Below, in pieces: positions 43,601 through 53,832 of a DNA stretch of 64,000 nt. Origin of the DNA: Cadophora sp. MPI-SDFR-AT-0126. Lineage: Eukaryota > Ascomycota > Leotiomycetes > Helotiales > Ploettnerulaceae. The position numbers were made by a program, and so were the translations under genes. How positions within the stretch are numbered: position 1 is the stretch's first letter; the number at the start of each line of letters is the position of its first letter. The notes under the pieces are model-generated. The model did not search any database, had not been told where the DNA came from, and saw only the letters and a list, made by a program, of their open reading frames with translations. The stretch lies in NCBI GenBank assembly GCA_020747065.1, contig JAGMVK010000030.1:62001-126000 (forward strand), written 5' to 3'.

Positions 43601-46300
43601 AGGCGTCAGGTAGTAGCCCCTTAAGATAAATCTTATAGTCGTAATATTAATAAAGTGAAAGAGTATCTACATCTTTCTTAGAAAATACTGACTTCAGATG
43701 TTAGTACTATTTCAGAAGCCTTTCAGATAAGAGTTAGGTAGTATCAGGATCTTCCGGTTTATACTGTTCCTATAAGATGCGGTCTATCTTATAGATACTG
43801 GTTTAAAAGAACTCAGTATCTTTACGTTTCATATTAAAATGGAAGGCGTTTGCGCTAATCTTATAGATAAATATAAATATAGGTGGTATCTTTAATAGTT
43901 TATATTTTAATTTCCGGACCTGTAAAGGTCCTTCACTTACAGGGGATAATATTAGGGTCGGTTCGGGAGCGACTCAGAGGAGATATTCTTCTAGCATTTA
44001 AACTGTAAAGGGGAGATATTTTCGTTATATCTTATCCTTTTGAATTACTAGATCTCTGCAGGTTACGTCACTCTAGTAGTCTTATTATAAAGGGAGCTAT
44101 ATATATAGAAAGGGCAAGACTAGCTCTTAAGACTATTATTTAGTAGGCAGGTAATTAGATAGCTATAAGAATTGATTCTAGTTTATCTATAACTTAAGAC
44201 AGAATTAACGTATCTATTTAATACTTATTATTATATCTTACTTTCCTAGGTTAAGGATTATAAAGGGATAGTTATATATATATTAACTATTAATTGTTAA
44301 GTATAAATGTATATAATAGGTAGCGTAGCTTTAGATAGAGTTCTGAAAGCCACAGATTAGTACCGTATACAAGAAGGGCTGAATCTTCACTCCTAACGCC
44401 CTTGAAAGACGTGTAGATATAGTCCGATTCACGAAGAGATAACCGTTTACTCCAGTATCTACTAATACGGAGAGTGCAACTCCTAATCCATTCATACTAA
44501 GTGTATAATTAACTACGAACTACTTCCCTCCCATTAGAGAGTTCAAATCAAGTTTTAACAGATCATATTTACGTAGGCCTAAGAAGGAGTCTTTCCCTAG
44601 GCCTCTTCGTTTTCCTGCACTTGATCTTCCTTACTCTCTACTATCTCTTCAGTATTATCATTAACTTCCTCCTTATTAAGGACCTGAACCTTAACCAATT
44701 CGGGATAGTCTAACTTATAGTATCTAAACTTTCCGCACTTATAATACTTCACCTACAGGTCGCTAGAACCTCCCTGAGGTTTCTGCGTACCCTCCCGACG
44801 CAGTAGGGTAGGAGTTGCGGTCTGCGGTGTTAAGTGGCGGTAGAAGGGAGTATTAGGAGAAGAAGTAGGTTTAAGTACTGGTTAAGAAGTGGGTAGTCCG
44901 GAAGTCTTCCGAAAGGGGTCCGACCTGGCTGCCCTCCAGGGAGAGTCTGATTTACGGAGGCTAGTAGGAGACGGGTTAAGTTGCGCATTCCGTCGCTTAT
45001 CAGCGTTAATTGAGATAAAATAGGTTACTATCGCCGTGTAGTCGTCTTACCATAAGCTCTTAACTAACGTAGTAGCGGCACGAAGCTAGGGGGTAATTTT
45101 AAGCCACATGAAGAAGAACTATTCTATACGGGCCATATTTCCTTAGATTACAGCATTCTGGAATCTCGCACGAAATTAGGCAAAGGTTTCGCGTGCGTAG
45201 TCTGGTTCTTACATATTCATATTAAAGAACTTAGTACGAGCCTCGTAGGCTTCATTTCCAGTAAGGAAGTAGGTCTCCAGTAAAGAAATCATTTCCTGGG
45301 CTGTCCGGAACGTATCAGTTTCGGACAGGTATTGAGGCTCTAGGTAAGAGCGAGCCAGGCTAGTGGTCGATCCCCACACTAAAGCTCGCTGTACTTAAGC
45401 GTCTAGGTAGAGACTCGCGTTGACCTCTAATCGATCTTTAACTAAAGCTTTCCATTACTTAAACGTCGGGTCGGTTCCATTATCTAAGGGGGAGATCTTT
45501 TCTATGAGCTATACCTTAGGTCCCCGAGGGGCATCCGATTCCGCCCTGTATGTAGTAAGGGGGGTATTTTCTGGCTCAAACGGGGTACGTCTACTCTAAC
45601 CTGTTGATTCATCTCTTTCCGTTAATCGAATAATCGGCAGTAGAGTTCTAAGGGGAATCGAGGTAGGATTGGCGGGGGGTACTACTAGCGTGGCTCAAGC
45701 GGAAATTAGCAATTACTCGATACGAGCTAAGGAGGCCTCTTAAGCACGATTTCGATTCTCTATAGATTAGATAATTCCTCTTAATATATCTAGGTCGCTG
45801 AAGTCTCTCTTATCTCAGTTTATACGACCTTTACCTTTATTACCTCGAGTCCTGCAGCTAGAAAAGCTTCCGGCTGAAGTTAGAGAGTTGAGAGTGTTAT
45901 TAGTAGCTCCGCTAGACGGACCTGCCGTATTAGTAATATCCATAATAAGAATAGGAGAAGATTCGGGCGTGATTCGGGTTAGTCCCGAAATAAGGGTTCC
46001 AGGAGTGTTAAGGGGACACTTCGCAATTTCCTAGTAAGGGATATTAGTATTAAGGTAGTTTTTATACGCCGTAACTCCATAAGCGGTGGGAGTTACGCGG
46101 TTACGTTCCGAAGGGGAACGAAGGTAGTTTAAGAGAGTTTTATAAACTTAAGGGTTCCGGTAGCAGTAGTTACGATACCTTAAATTTATCTATAGCAGCC
46201 TCTGTACAGAGGGGGTTATTTAGAGTCTCTATTAATAAAGACTACTCTACTCTGATTATACTGATTTACGATAAGCAGAACCAAACCCTGGTTCATTAGT
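40620..46300 (-). pseudogene. gag-pol of gypsy copy 1, broken by RIP
   Basis: Reading the minus strand downwards. The gag zinc knuckle lies near 44756-44706 as KYYKCGKFRYYKLDYPEL, with the first and last Cys and the Gly before the His position altered. Aspartic protease LVDTGVNGYLFVN has its DTG at 44451-44459. The RT active site AYLDNILIYSES is at about 43151-43140; the YLDD second Asp is Asn, a G-to-A change. RNase H VYSDYCSLEYFMTT is near 42500. The integrase zinc-binding block (LIKEVHD, then TYQLLAPKYYW) is near 42000-41900. The integrase core, with IDYKDF, DRGLQF and KETDSQTEII, spans about 41800-41480. The order PR-RT-RH-IN is that of Ty3/gypsy. Boundaries are approximate because both ends are riddled with stops. 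Confidence 0.85.
44006..44348. repeat. 343-bp block identical to 60365-60707
   Basis: Lies between the protease and RT regions. Base-for-base identical in the two gypsy copies although both flanks differ by many transitions. Confidence 0.9.
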
Positions 46301-46439
46301 TCGTTCAGAAGATCTCTAAAATCCTAACTCTTCGAGGATAGCAATCAAGGGCGATTCAGATAAGAATTAGTTAACTATATCTTCTGGGTAGTAGGATATT
46401 ATATAGGCTATCCCCGGCGGGAGTAACCTTCTTATTTAA

Positions 46440-46661
46440 TATAACGACGTAATATTACTAAGTGCAGTATCAAGTATAGGAGCAAGAGGGTAGGTAAATA
46501 GTAATATTATAGGTCTGGTATAAAGGAAATAAGAAGGTAAGGAGCCCTCACAGGGGAAGCGGTCCTATATATACACGAATCTGGTCCGGCTTCCGTCCGG
46601 TAATATTCCGGCTAAACCTGAGTACCCCTATTTCCAGCACTTCCGTCACTTCAACATTACA
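46440..46661 (-). repeat. LTR of gypsy copy 1 (5' LTR)
   Basis: 222 bp; starts TATAACG where the partner has TGTAACG, a RIP-type G-to-A change. Followed by TCATA. Confidence 0.95.
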
Positions 46662-47582
46662 TCATAGCTATAAATAATAAGTAGATAACTGACTAGATAG
46701 CTCTAAAATAGCTGGAAAAAGTCTTTATTCCTTAGATAGAACTACGTAATTATTTAGTAAGACTCCTTATTCTAGATAGCTATAAGAGCTACGAGACTAC
46801 AGATTTCCTTTAGAAGTGCCTTAAGTATAATATATACCTTCTTTTCTTACTTATATATATGTTATATATCTTATAACCTCTTAATTTAACGGTTTTTTTA
46901 TCTCTTAAGCATGCTTACCGGAAAGAGCTTCAAAAGTTAAGTTTAATAATCGATTCTACGTTAATTAGCAAGCGTAATTTCCTTATATACTATAAGAAGG
47001 CACACTAAGAGAGTATTACAGCTTTAAATATTAAGTCTAAGTAAAGATCTGTAGGTCTATAGCTAGTCTCTGTAGTAAAGCTATTAATAAGCCCTTTACT
47101 TCTAGAAAATAGTAATAAATCGATAAATCTAACTCTCCTAAAGCCTTAAGAGACGCTAATACTACCTCTAGAAGTTTCCGATACTTTAATTAAGTTATAT
47201 ACTCTAAAGAATCGGAAAGAGATATATATATAGATTCGTACCTTAGCTAGTAAGTTATATAACTAATTTCTAGTTAAGTGTTTACTCTTTAAGAAAGTTA
47301 TAAAGAGAATAGATAAAAGAGACTACGAATTAGGGAAGGTAAATATAAGGGTTAAAGAGTTAGAAGAGAGATTAGAGTAAGTATAGCTAAGTAAAAGAGG
47401 AAAGTCCTAACTAGTCTAAATTCCTAGTTTACGATAACATATATAATTAGAGAGGCTTAAATCGTAACTAGAGAGCGTTAAATTAAACCTATAGAATCAG
47501 AATCAAATAGAGATTCAGAATCTATAATATTATATATAGAGGTTAATATAGAATAGAGTTATTAAGTATTGAAAATCAGGTG

Positions 47583-47622
47583 ACGGAAATAGCGGGGTGG
47601 CCGGAAGGGGGGGGTTAGACGT
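47583..47622 (-). repeat. Right terminal inverted repeat of the pogo-type element
   Basis: Reverse complement of the left end, followed by TA at 47623-47624. Confidence 0.8.
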
Positions 47623-47765
47623 TACTGCCTGGCGGAGTGCGATATCTGGCTCAGCGGCTTGAAACAGGGGAATATATAACTGTGCCGGGAGGACCACGCC
47701 GAACATGGCGAGACGGTGCCCCCTCTTCTACGCCGCAGTATAACGTGACCGCGTTCCGTGATTCG

Positions 47766-48655
47766 CTATTGCAGTTCCTGTTCTAGTAACTTCTCAAGTA
47801 AGGTGAGGATCGCGTTTATCAAGCTAAGCTGCTCTGGCGATATGTCTGCCCGGGCTAAGGCGTCTCGCGTGTCCTTATCGACTACTATGCCTGAAAGCTG
47901 CTGTTCACTATCCTTCACCGGCTGCTCTGACTTGTGCTGTTCCTTAATATCCTTGAGGAGTTGTCTCCGCTTCCGCTGCTTCCTATTACATAATCGCTTG
48001 ATGGCCTTCTGGAGCCTGTCATCTTTCCAGCTCCCGATAGAGCGTTGGACAGGTCGTTGGCTCGGTTGTGCAGCTTCAAGATATATGGGACGTTAACAGA
48101 AGCAGATTGTTCCGGTGTCAGCTTCCGCGGGCGGCGGGGGTCGATCGAGCGGCTCATGGAGCATGCAAATGCAAACCGCATCAGGTCCTTTTGAGTGTCC
48201 AGCCTTCGATACACGCCCTGAAGGTTAACGTTGATGTCATTGAGGTAGTGTTTCAAGAAAGTGCTGATACTAGCATGCTGTAGGATTTTATTCTGAAGAA
48301 AATCGCTAACGTCCGCTGTTTGGAAGATCTTATATCAGTGCGATGTCTGAGTAATGGAGGATCGGGCACTTGCGACTTTCATTCAGCCCTTTGGCTGAAC
48401 CATCTCGCAGGTTGTAAGGCTTCAACACCTGACTAAAGCCGGTGATCTCGCCCTTACCTTCATCCGGTACCGTACCGACCCAGATGAGAGCTGCAGCTCG
48501 CGAGCAATACGAACGCCTTGTGCTTCACGAACCGCCTCGCAGAAGATGAACTCGTCGTTCATCTCGTTTCGTAGCGGCAAGTGGTGACTATCACTAATCA
48601 ACACAGGTCCATCAAGCAGCGAGATTGCATCGAGGAAGGGATTGTACTAAGGCTC
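47766..48655 (-). pseudogene. DUF3435/FluG-type (tyrosine-recombinase-like) gene relic
   Basis: Minus-strand blocks in family order: LPLRNEMNDEFIFCEAVR and LSSGSVRYRMK (48600-48440). One base out of frame come GEITGFSQVLKPYNLRDGSA and KGLNE. A possible 61-nt intron (GTCGCA...CAG) follows, then TDVSDFLQNKILQHAS-ISTFLKHYLNDIN, MSRSIDPRRPRKLTPEQSA and LKLHNRANDLSNAL. After a second frameshift come WKDDRLQKAIKRLCNRKQRK and DISPEQLSLINAILTLLEKL, ending at TAG 47766-47768. The H...TFLKHYL block is where members keep the His/Tyr of a tyrosine-recombinase fold. Members of the wider DUF3435 group include captains of giant Starship elements, but this FluG-like branch need not be one. It is inactive here. 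Confidence 0.7.
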
Positions 48656-48849
48656 AGCCTCACTTGATACAAAGAGAGGGGAAGCTGAGCGTAGGTAGAG
48701 CCCCACCCTCGGGATATTCTAAACCTTTGCATCCAGCTTTGACAGTGAACTTACAGCTGGTATGATTCTGCCTCGCTCTCCCAGCCAGCGCCCACTGATT
48801 CATGCAGTATCGATGCCGCATCCAAGGAGTCACACCAAGGGCCAGTGGT

Positions 48850-49070
48850 ACTGGGAGATTCATGTAAATCCCGGCGGGTAGGTGAGTCGTGATCTCCATC
48901 CAGTGTCTTTGAGCGTCGTAGTCGCCATGTATCGGGGGATTTTGGAACCCTGTAAATGTCAGTTAACTTGGAAATTCATCTTCAAGGAGGAAGAAGCTTA
49001 CCAGAATATCCCCACAGGCCAGCAGCCCATCTAAACAAGCCCACTGCCATCAGCGAAAGGGCTTTCATTC
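48850..49070 (-). pseudogene. ALG6-like glucosyltransferase gene fragment
   Basis: Minus strand 49068-49002 gives ALSLMAVGLFRWAAGLWGYSG, then a normal 52-nt intron (49001-48950, GTAAGC..ACAG). Then FQNPPIHGDYDAQRHWMEIT-THLP. The phrase GDYDAQRHWMEIT after a transmembrane segment is the hallmark of ALG6/ALG8 dolichyl-P-glucose glucosyltransferases of the ER. The expected WGLDYPPLTAYHS block does not follow: the frame runs on as unrelated sequence to 48660. The 5' coding region before 49068 also does not look like ALG6. This is a small piece of the gene with its intron still present, hence a DNA-level fragment and not a retrocopy. Confidence 0.7.
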
Positions 49071-50019
49071 TCACCGGGTAAGTGGGGTCGCTGCTCACAC
49101 CCGGCGCAAGCGTAGACGAGAACTGGACTCCCGATATGCTTGCAGCAGTCAAACTCGAGCAGAGCATTTTGTAGTCTGAGCAGCAGCCAATAAAACCCGC
49201 TTCAGCCCCCGTAACCGCTCGAGGATCGCTTGGGGATCGCTTGATGATCGCTTGGTTACGGATGTTCCCATAGCTCCAAACATTAGTCGATTTCAGGGTT
49301 CCAGCCACAACGCCGCTCAGGCACCATATATAGATTTCCGGCGCGCGGATCGCAACCTTCAGCACTTGAAACAGTCGTCCCGTTATCCCATTTCCTTTCA
49401 AAGCCGCTGTCATCCTTCATCACCCCACAATACGATGACACATCTCCTTATCTATTGCACCTCTGTTGGACGAGCTTGAATGTGACATCCCTTCACAGCT
49501 GGGACTGTAGTCCAAAGAACGGCCCGCACTTCTTCCGAGTCTGCACTGGCCCAGTGGCAGAAAAGAACGTGCTCAGAATGCCCGATGCGGCGTATTTGTC
49601 ACTTTGATGGAACTGTGGCTTTCCCTTTGCTCCTTTACACGCTCGTAGGGCGAAATTATTGGGTGGTTTTTGCCGTTGCACTGTTGCGGGCGTCATATAG
49701 CTACCAGCTCGTGCAGATCTTCCAGTTCGTGTTCAACATCCTCTCTTCTATCGCCATACGTTTCTTCCCTGCAATAGTTGGCGGACGGTTGTCTTTTGCT
49801 TCTTTCCCTTCTTTATTTTCCTGCAGCGTACAGATTCCACATATATTTTCTTTCCATCCATTTAAAAACGCTTCGAATGGCCAGCCTTGGCGCTCAATTC
49901 TCCATGTTTGAACACGAATTTAGAAACGATTGGTCAGCATGTTAAAATTGTCTGGTGGGTGATCAGATTCCCTGAGCCTAAAAGCAGTTGCTCATCATAT
50001 ATCTAGGGATACCGATAGA
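49071..50019. other. Intergenic; 10-bp short tandem repeat near 49222-49255
   Basis: GATCGCTTGG/A occurs three to four times in a row near 49222-49255. A minus ORF to 49413 and a plus ORF at 49585-49911 are uncertain. The latter might hide a signal-peptide exon for the next gene. Confidence 0.4.
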
Positions 50020-51721
50020 ATGGTGTTACCAGACAGTCAAAAAGTTAGAAAGGGTTTTGTCCCTCGCAGCCCGGTGAATACGGATGCACCAGGTCTCCAA
50101 GGTAATAAGAATGGACCCCCAGGGCCTGCAGGAAACAAAAAGGGATCGCCTACTGCGGCACCGACTACCACAACCGAAGCTCCAACGACCTCACCCATCC
50201 AAGTTCCTCCGTCAGAGGTCGCTACTCCTTCACCCGGTCCAGTTTTTTCTAGTCCGGCTTCTACTCCTCCATCAACGACTCCTCCAGCTCCCATCACGGC
50301 CTCACCCATCAAAGTTCCTCCGTCAGAGTCGATATTATCCCCATTCTCTACTCCTTCACCCGGTCCCGCTTTTTCTAGTCCGGCTTCTACTTCTTCACCA
50401 ACAACTCCTCCAACTCCCATCACGACCTCCACATCAAAAGTCTCTCCTTCTTTTGCATCGCCTTCTGTAACTAGTACGTCCGTTGCACTCGCTCTATCGA
50501 TACATTACGAAACGTTCCCGGTCATATCCACACCGTCTTTGGTGACGATAACATTGCCGACAACCTTCGCTAGTACAAGCAGCTCCACTGCTTTACCGAC
50601 CGGGCTCGTTACTTTTCCTCCCAATGCAGTTGCTCAATTTGGTCATAATCCTTTAGGACCGGGCCAGAAAGCTGGGATTGGCATTGGGACTATTGGTGTG
50701 TTCAAGGATTCGTTCCACCGGGACCGTCTGAGGCTAATAACAAGCAGCTGGATTTTCCTTTATCTTGACGATTATATTTCTACTCTTCAAGCGGCGTAGG
50801 GGTGAACTCCCGAAGGCGGTGACATGTCTTTCTCAGCGCTGGCTAGGCACTGGGGGGAATTCCCGTTGGTGGTCTCATAGCCAAACGCCAGAAGAGATGT
50901 CCGACTCTCTACCGACAGCAGAAGCTAGCTCAAGAGGTAGCTTAGGCTGGGATTACAGGGCAACTTTTGCGCCGCCCGCTGTAACCCAGAAATTGAGGCG
51001 GTCACTCCCCAGATCCTTGAGAAGACTCGTCCGGTTCAACCCCCTGGGCCAGAATCCTGTCACGCATCACGCACTAGGAGAAGGGACTTCGAACCGGAAC
51101 TCGTTCGCCTCGTTCTTCCACCGTCGCTCGACAGCCTCAATGTCCCGAAGTGTGATTGACGTGGAATCCCCTCCATCCCTTCCACCTCTGCCTGCGGGTT
51201 TCCCACCTCCTCGACCTCCAGCCATATCTCGCCGACCGAGAGAAATTGTACAAAGTAACACAGACGACTTTCTTCGACCACAAACATTGCCAGCCGAAGT
51301 CTTACCTCCAACTTTCCACCGCTCATGGTGCTACAGGAACAGTCAAATAACCTTGGCTTCCGAGGAGAGCGAGGCCCGTTCCTTCAAGTCCGTCCCCGGA
51401 TGGTTGAAATTCCACTACCCACATAGAATGCGCAACGATAGAGGAGCGCCTCTAGATTCTCGGCCAGCAATTCCAGCTCCTCTATCTATTTCGCCTGGTT
51501 CGTGGTTGACGGCCAAGATTCTCCGTCGCTCCCAGCCGACGACTGTTTCGGAGGAGAAAGGGGGAAGTCACAATAGAAGTGACAATGCTGATGAGTCAGC
51601 GAGCACTGAATCGCCTGGACTCGGGCCTGGTGGATGGAAGCAGACACTGGTGTGGCATTGGATGAGCTGTGAGAGTGCTAATAGCTTGGCGCTGGAGAAG
51701 CAGGAGCCCTGGCAAATTTGA
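50020..51721 (+). CDS. Mucin-like single-pass membrane protein, 549 aa, 2 exons
   Basis: Exon 50020-50695, a 52-nt intron (50696-50747; GTGTGT, branch CTAAT, CAG), exon 50748-51721; frames join to 550 codons. Residues 40-190 are Ser/Thr/Pro-rich with two and a half imperfect ~42-residue repeats (SPIQVPPSE / SPIKVPPSE ... TPSPGPVFSSPAST), expected to be O-mannosylated outside the cell. A transmembrane helix formed across the splice site (about 218-238, GIGIGTIAGFSFILTIIFLLF) ends in the stop-transfer KRRRGELPK. The ~310-residue cytoplasmic tail is basic and Ser/Pro-rich. The layout is that of a Wsc/Mid2-like wall sensor or a mucin. The annotated N-terminus (MVLPDSQKVRKG) is not a signal peptide, so a short upstream exon with the true start is likely. 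Confidence 0.7.
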
Positions 51722-52646
51722 TGAAATCTTACTCGTTGGCTTCAAATGTAGAAGAGGGAACAAATCAACTTTGAATTTCCCGCATAATTACATGAAGTGA
51801 TTGTCTTATCATTATAAATCGTCCTATGAGCCTAATCCCTTCTCATGTGTCCATTGACTGTGAATCGAATATTCTTGAAACCCTACTGCTTATACGAGGG
51901 CCCTTTTGCGGCCCAAAAGGGGGGCGCGGACTACTTGCGGCTCTGTGCCCCCCTGGCGAGCACGGACTTATATTCTAAAAGGTTATATCCTAAAAGGGGT
52001 TGACGGTAGGTGATACTTCTGCTTATCTACGCTTACCTAGAAGGCTTTGTTTAGTTAGTTTTATTATTATTATATCGCTAGACCTCGTTTATAACCCGTT
52101 CTACTAAGTAGTTATATACTAGCGCTACTAGACGTGCCTACTCCTTATACCTAACTAGATCCGACTTGACCTTATTTACTCGCTCGTTTATTAGTCGCCT
52201 TGCTGAGCTCGTATCTTCTGCAGCCTCCTGAGCTCCCTCTTATATAGATCACGATACTACCTGTTAACTAGTACCGGAGGAAGCTCCGGGGGTTAGTACT
52301 TTTTCGCAACCTGAGGTACTTATTCGTATTCTTAACTAGAACCTTACTGCTACTACTGTACTTATAGGCTATATAGCTGCAGAATCCCCCTTTATATCCG
52401 CGTATCTAGTTACCGCGTTAACGCCTACTAAAGCTAGTTCGCGAGATATTAGTTATGAGTTAGTCTACTTACTGTAATAGATAGTTCGCGTAGTCACGTG
52501 TGTGTCGCAGATCACGGGACTTAGGAGTCACGAGAGGTGACTAGACGCGATATTATAATAAGACTAGTAGCTGCGCCTTCTATACTTAAGCTCAAGGCTC
52601 CTTTCGAAACCTCTTTTCTCCTTATCTTTTCTACTTTATATTATAG
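51722..52646. other. Transposon-derived, RIP-like sequence, family not identified
   Basis: From about 51900 the sequence turns AT-rich with TA-type stops, resembling RIP-damaged retroelement DNA. The part just before the solo LTR (52490-52646) resembles an LTR end. A hairpin lies at 51901-51921. Confidence 0.4.
51901..51921. repeat. Short inverted repeat (hairpin)
   Basis: CCCTTTTG at 51901-51908 pairs with CAAAAGGG at 51914-51921 around a 5-base loop, at the entry to the RIP-like sequence. Confidence 0.7.
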
Positions 52647-53092
52647 TGTTACGGATACTCCTGGGCGACCCTGGAGTCCTAGGAGGAGATATCCTTAGAG
52701 TAGGCGTACACCCGGGAGCCTAGTAGCTCCTAGGAGCAGAGCTCATAGGAGCTAATAAGAGTCTAGAGACATGTATCACGTAGTATTTATTATAATAGTA
52801 TTATATAACATAGCGAATTAGCCGCAGGTTTCTATAATTAAGTCACGTGATAGATCTAAGGATCTTTTAATATCCTTAAGATCTAAAGATCCTAGAGGAT
52901 CTATAAGGGATAAAAGCTCTATAAAAAGCTAGTATATTTATTATTAGGTAAGAGCCTTATACTTAACTCAAATAGTATTCTCGATTATACTAGTAACTGT
53001 CTTAACTATCTACGTGATACACCTACTTCTCGATCATCAGAGATCCACCCCGAGCCTCTGTATTTATAACGGGTAAATACCGGACCGTTACA
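52647..53092 (+). mobile_element. Solo LTR of a second family (copy 1)
   Basis: 446 bp from TGTTACGGA to ACCGTTACA, flanked on both sides by the 5-bp duplication TATAG (52642-52646 and 53093-53097). No internal element sequence is present. The same LTR family lies in opposite orientation at 62558-63026. Confidence 0.85.
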
Positions 53093-53499
53093 TATAGCTA
53101 TCAATGAACTTCCGTTGAGCCGTCACACACCTCTAGCACTTAGATCATACCCTATGACAACCTTACGCTTTCGTACGGAACCGCCCTCCTTCTTACGACG
53201 ATAAAAGACTTGCAGACGACTTCATCGAAATACTCAAAAGGCATGAAATGCGTACCCGCGGGTGTATGCTCTGTGCTACGAGTAGGATATTACGAAGGCT
53301 GTATAAAAGGCGTTCTGAGCTTAAGAGAGAGCTCGTACGAGCACACACTTGTATTTTATCACCGCCTAATACTTTTGTACGACGACAATTGCAAAGACAG
53401 ACCGGAGAGGCAAACTGATCGGACTATACGTCGGCGACTAGCAGAAGAAGACGATTCGTACGATCTGAGGATTCACGAAACGTAAATACAAACAATACT

Positions 53500-53790
53500 T
53501 ATTCCTCTGCGAGCTCTTCGCTGAGCTCTGCACCCTTCGTACGAGACGCTACCCTTCGTACGATATATACAACACTCTTCCCTTTGCGAAGCTCTTCGCT
53601 GAGCTCTGTACCCTTCGTATAAGACGCCAGTTCTCGTACGATACAAACAACACTCCTCCCTTTGCGAGGCTCTTCGCTAAGCTCTGCACTCTTCGTACGA
53701 GACGTCACCCCTCGTATCATACAAACAATACTTCTCCTCTCTCGAGCTCTTCGCTGAGTACTCGACTTCTTTCTCTTCTTGTACGAAGCC
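53500..53790 (-). repeat. 78-bp tandem repeat, open as 26-residue repeats
   Basis: GCTCTTCGCT recurs at 53513, 53591, 53669 and 53746, spacing 78, 78 and 77. On the minus strand the array is an open frame (53885-53499) of 26-residue units such as SVVCIVRELASYTKGTELSE, in register. No ATG starts this frame (it enters with TTG), so a coding role needs an upstream exon. Confidence 0.85.
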
Positions 53791-53819
53791 GTCACTCGTC
53801 GTACGACCAGCTTACGGAG

Positions 53820-53832
53820 CCCCCCCCCCCCC
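53820..53832 (+). repeat. Poly-C tract of 13 bases
   Basis: Thirteen C residues after CGGAG. Confidence 0.9.

Larger units (their letters stand above)
38904..46661 (-). mobile_element. Complete Ty3/gypsy LTR retrotransposon, copy 1 (RIP-mutated)
   Basis: 7,758 bp bounded by two 222-bp LTRs (38904-39125 and 46440-46661) starting TGTAACG (or TATAACG) and ending ATTACA. The 5-bp target duplication TCATA sits at 38899-38903 and 46662-46666. The element is transcribed on the minus strand: the polypurine tract (reverse complement of 39126-39138, GGAGGGGGGTGA) abuts the LTR at 39125. The gene order from 46.4 kb downwards is gag, protease, reverse transcriptase, RNase H, integrase. Stop codons from CAA/CAG/TGG changes fill every domain, so it is inactive. 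It sits inside the pogo-type transposase gene. Confidence 0.95.
38061..47622 (+). mobile_element. Fot1/pogo-type (Tc1/mariner superfamily) DNA transposon, split by a gypsy insertion
   Basis: Terminal inverted repeats of about 40 bp (ACGTCTAACCCCCCCC(C)TTCCGGC...) start at 38061 and, inverted, end at 47622. Both ends are flanked by TA (38059-38060 and 47623-47624), the duplication used by this superfamily. Removing the gypsy element and its duplicated 5 bp leaves about 1,799 bp, the normal size for fungal Fot1/Flipper-like elements. RIP-damaged transposase is readable forwards: the left arm ends in a block like ILxxIIxxISAISASTFPAIIYKRK; the right arm has RLLILDSYKSYETTDFL with its catalytic Asp, LNLTVFLSLKHAYRKELQKL and SKRNFLIYYKKAH. 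Many TAA/TAG stops make it inactive. Confidence 0.85.

Noticed and set aside
37600..47600. Possible low-complexity or centromeric AT-rich DNA
   Set aside because: LTRs, target duplications, inverted repeats and readable gag-pol/transposase blocks explain it as RIP-mutated transposons.
50037..50432. 131-codon minus-strand ORF
   Set aside because: Gly/Val/Glu-rich mirror image of the Ser/Thr/Pro-rich repeats of the membrane protein gene.
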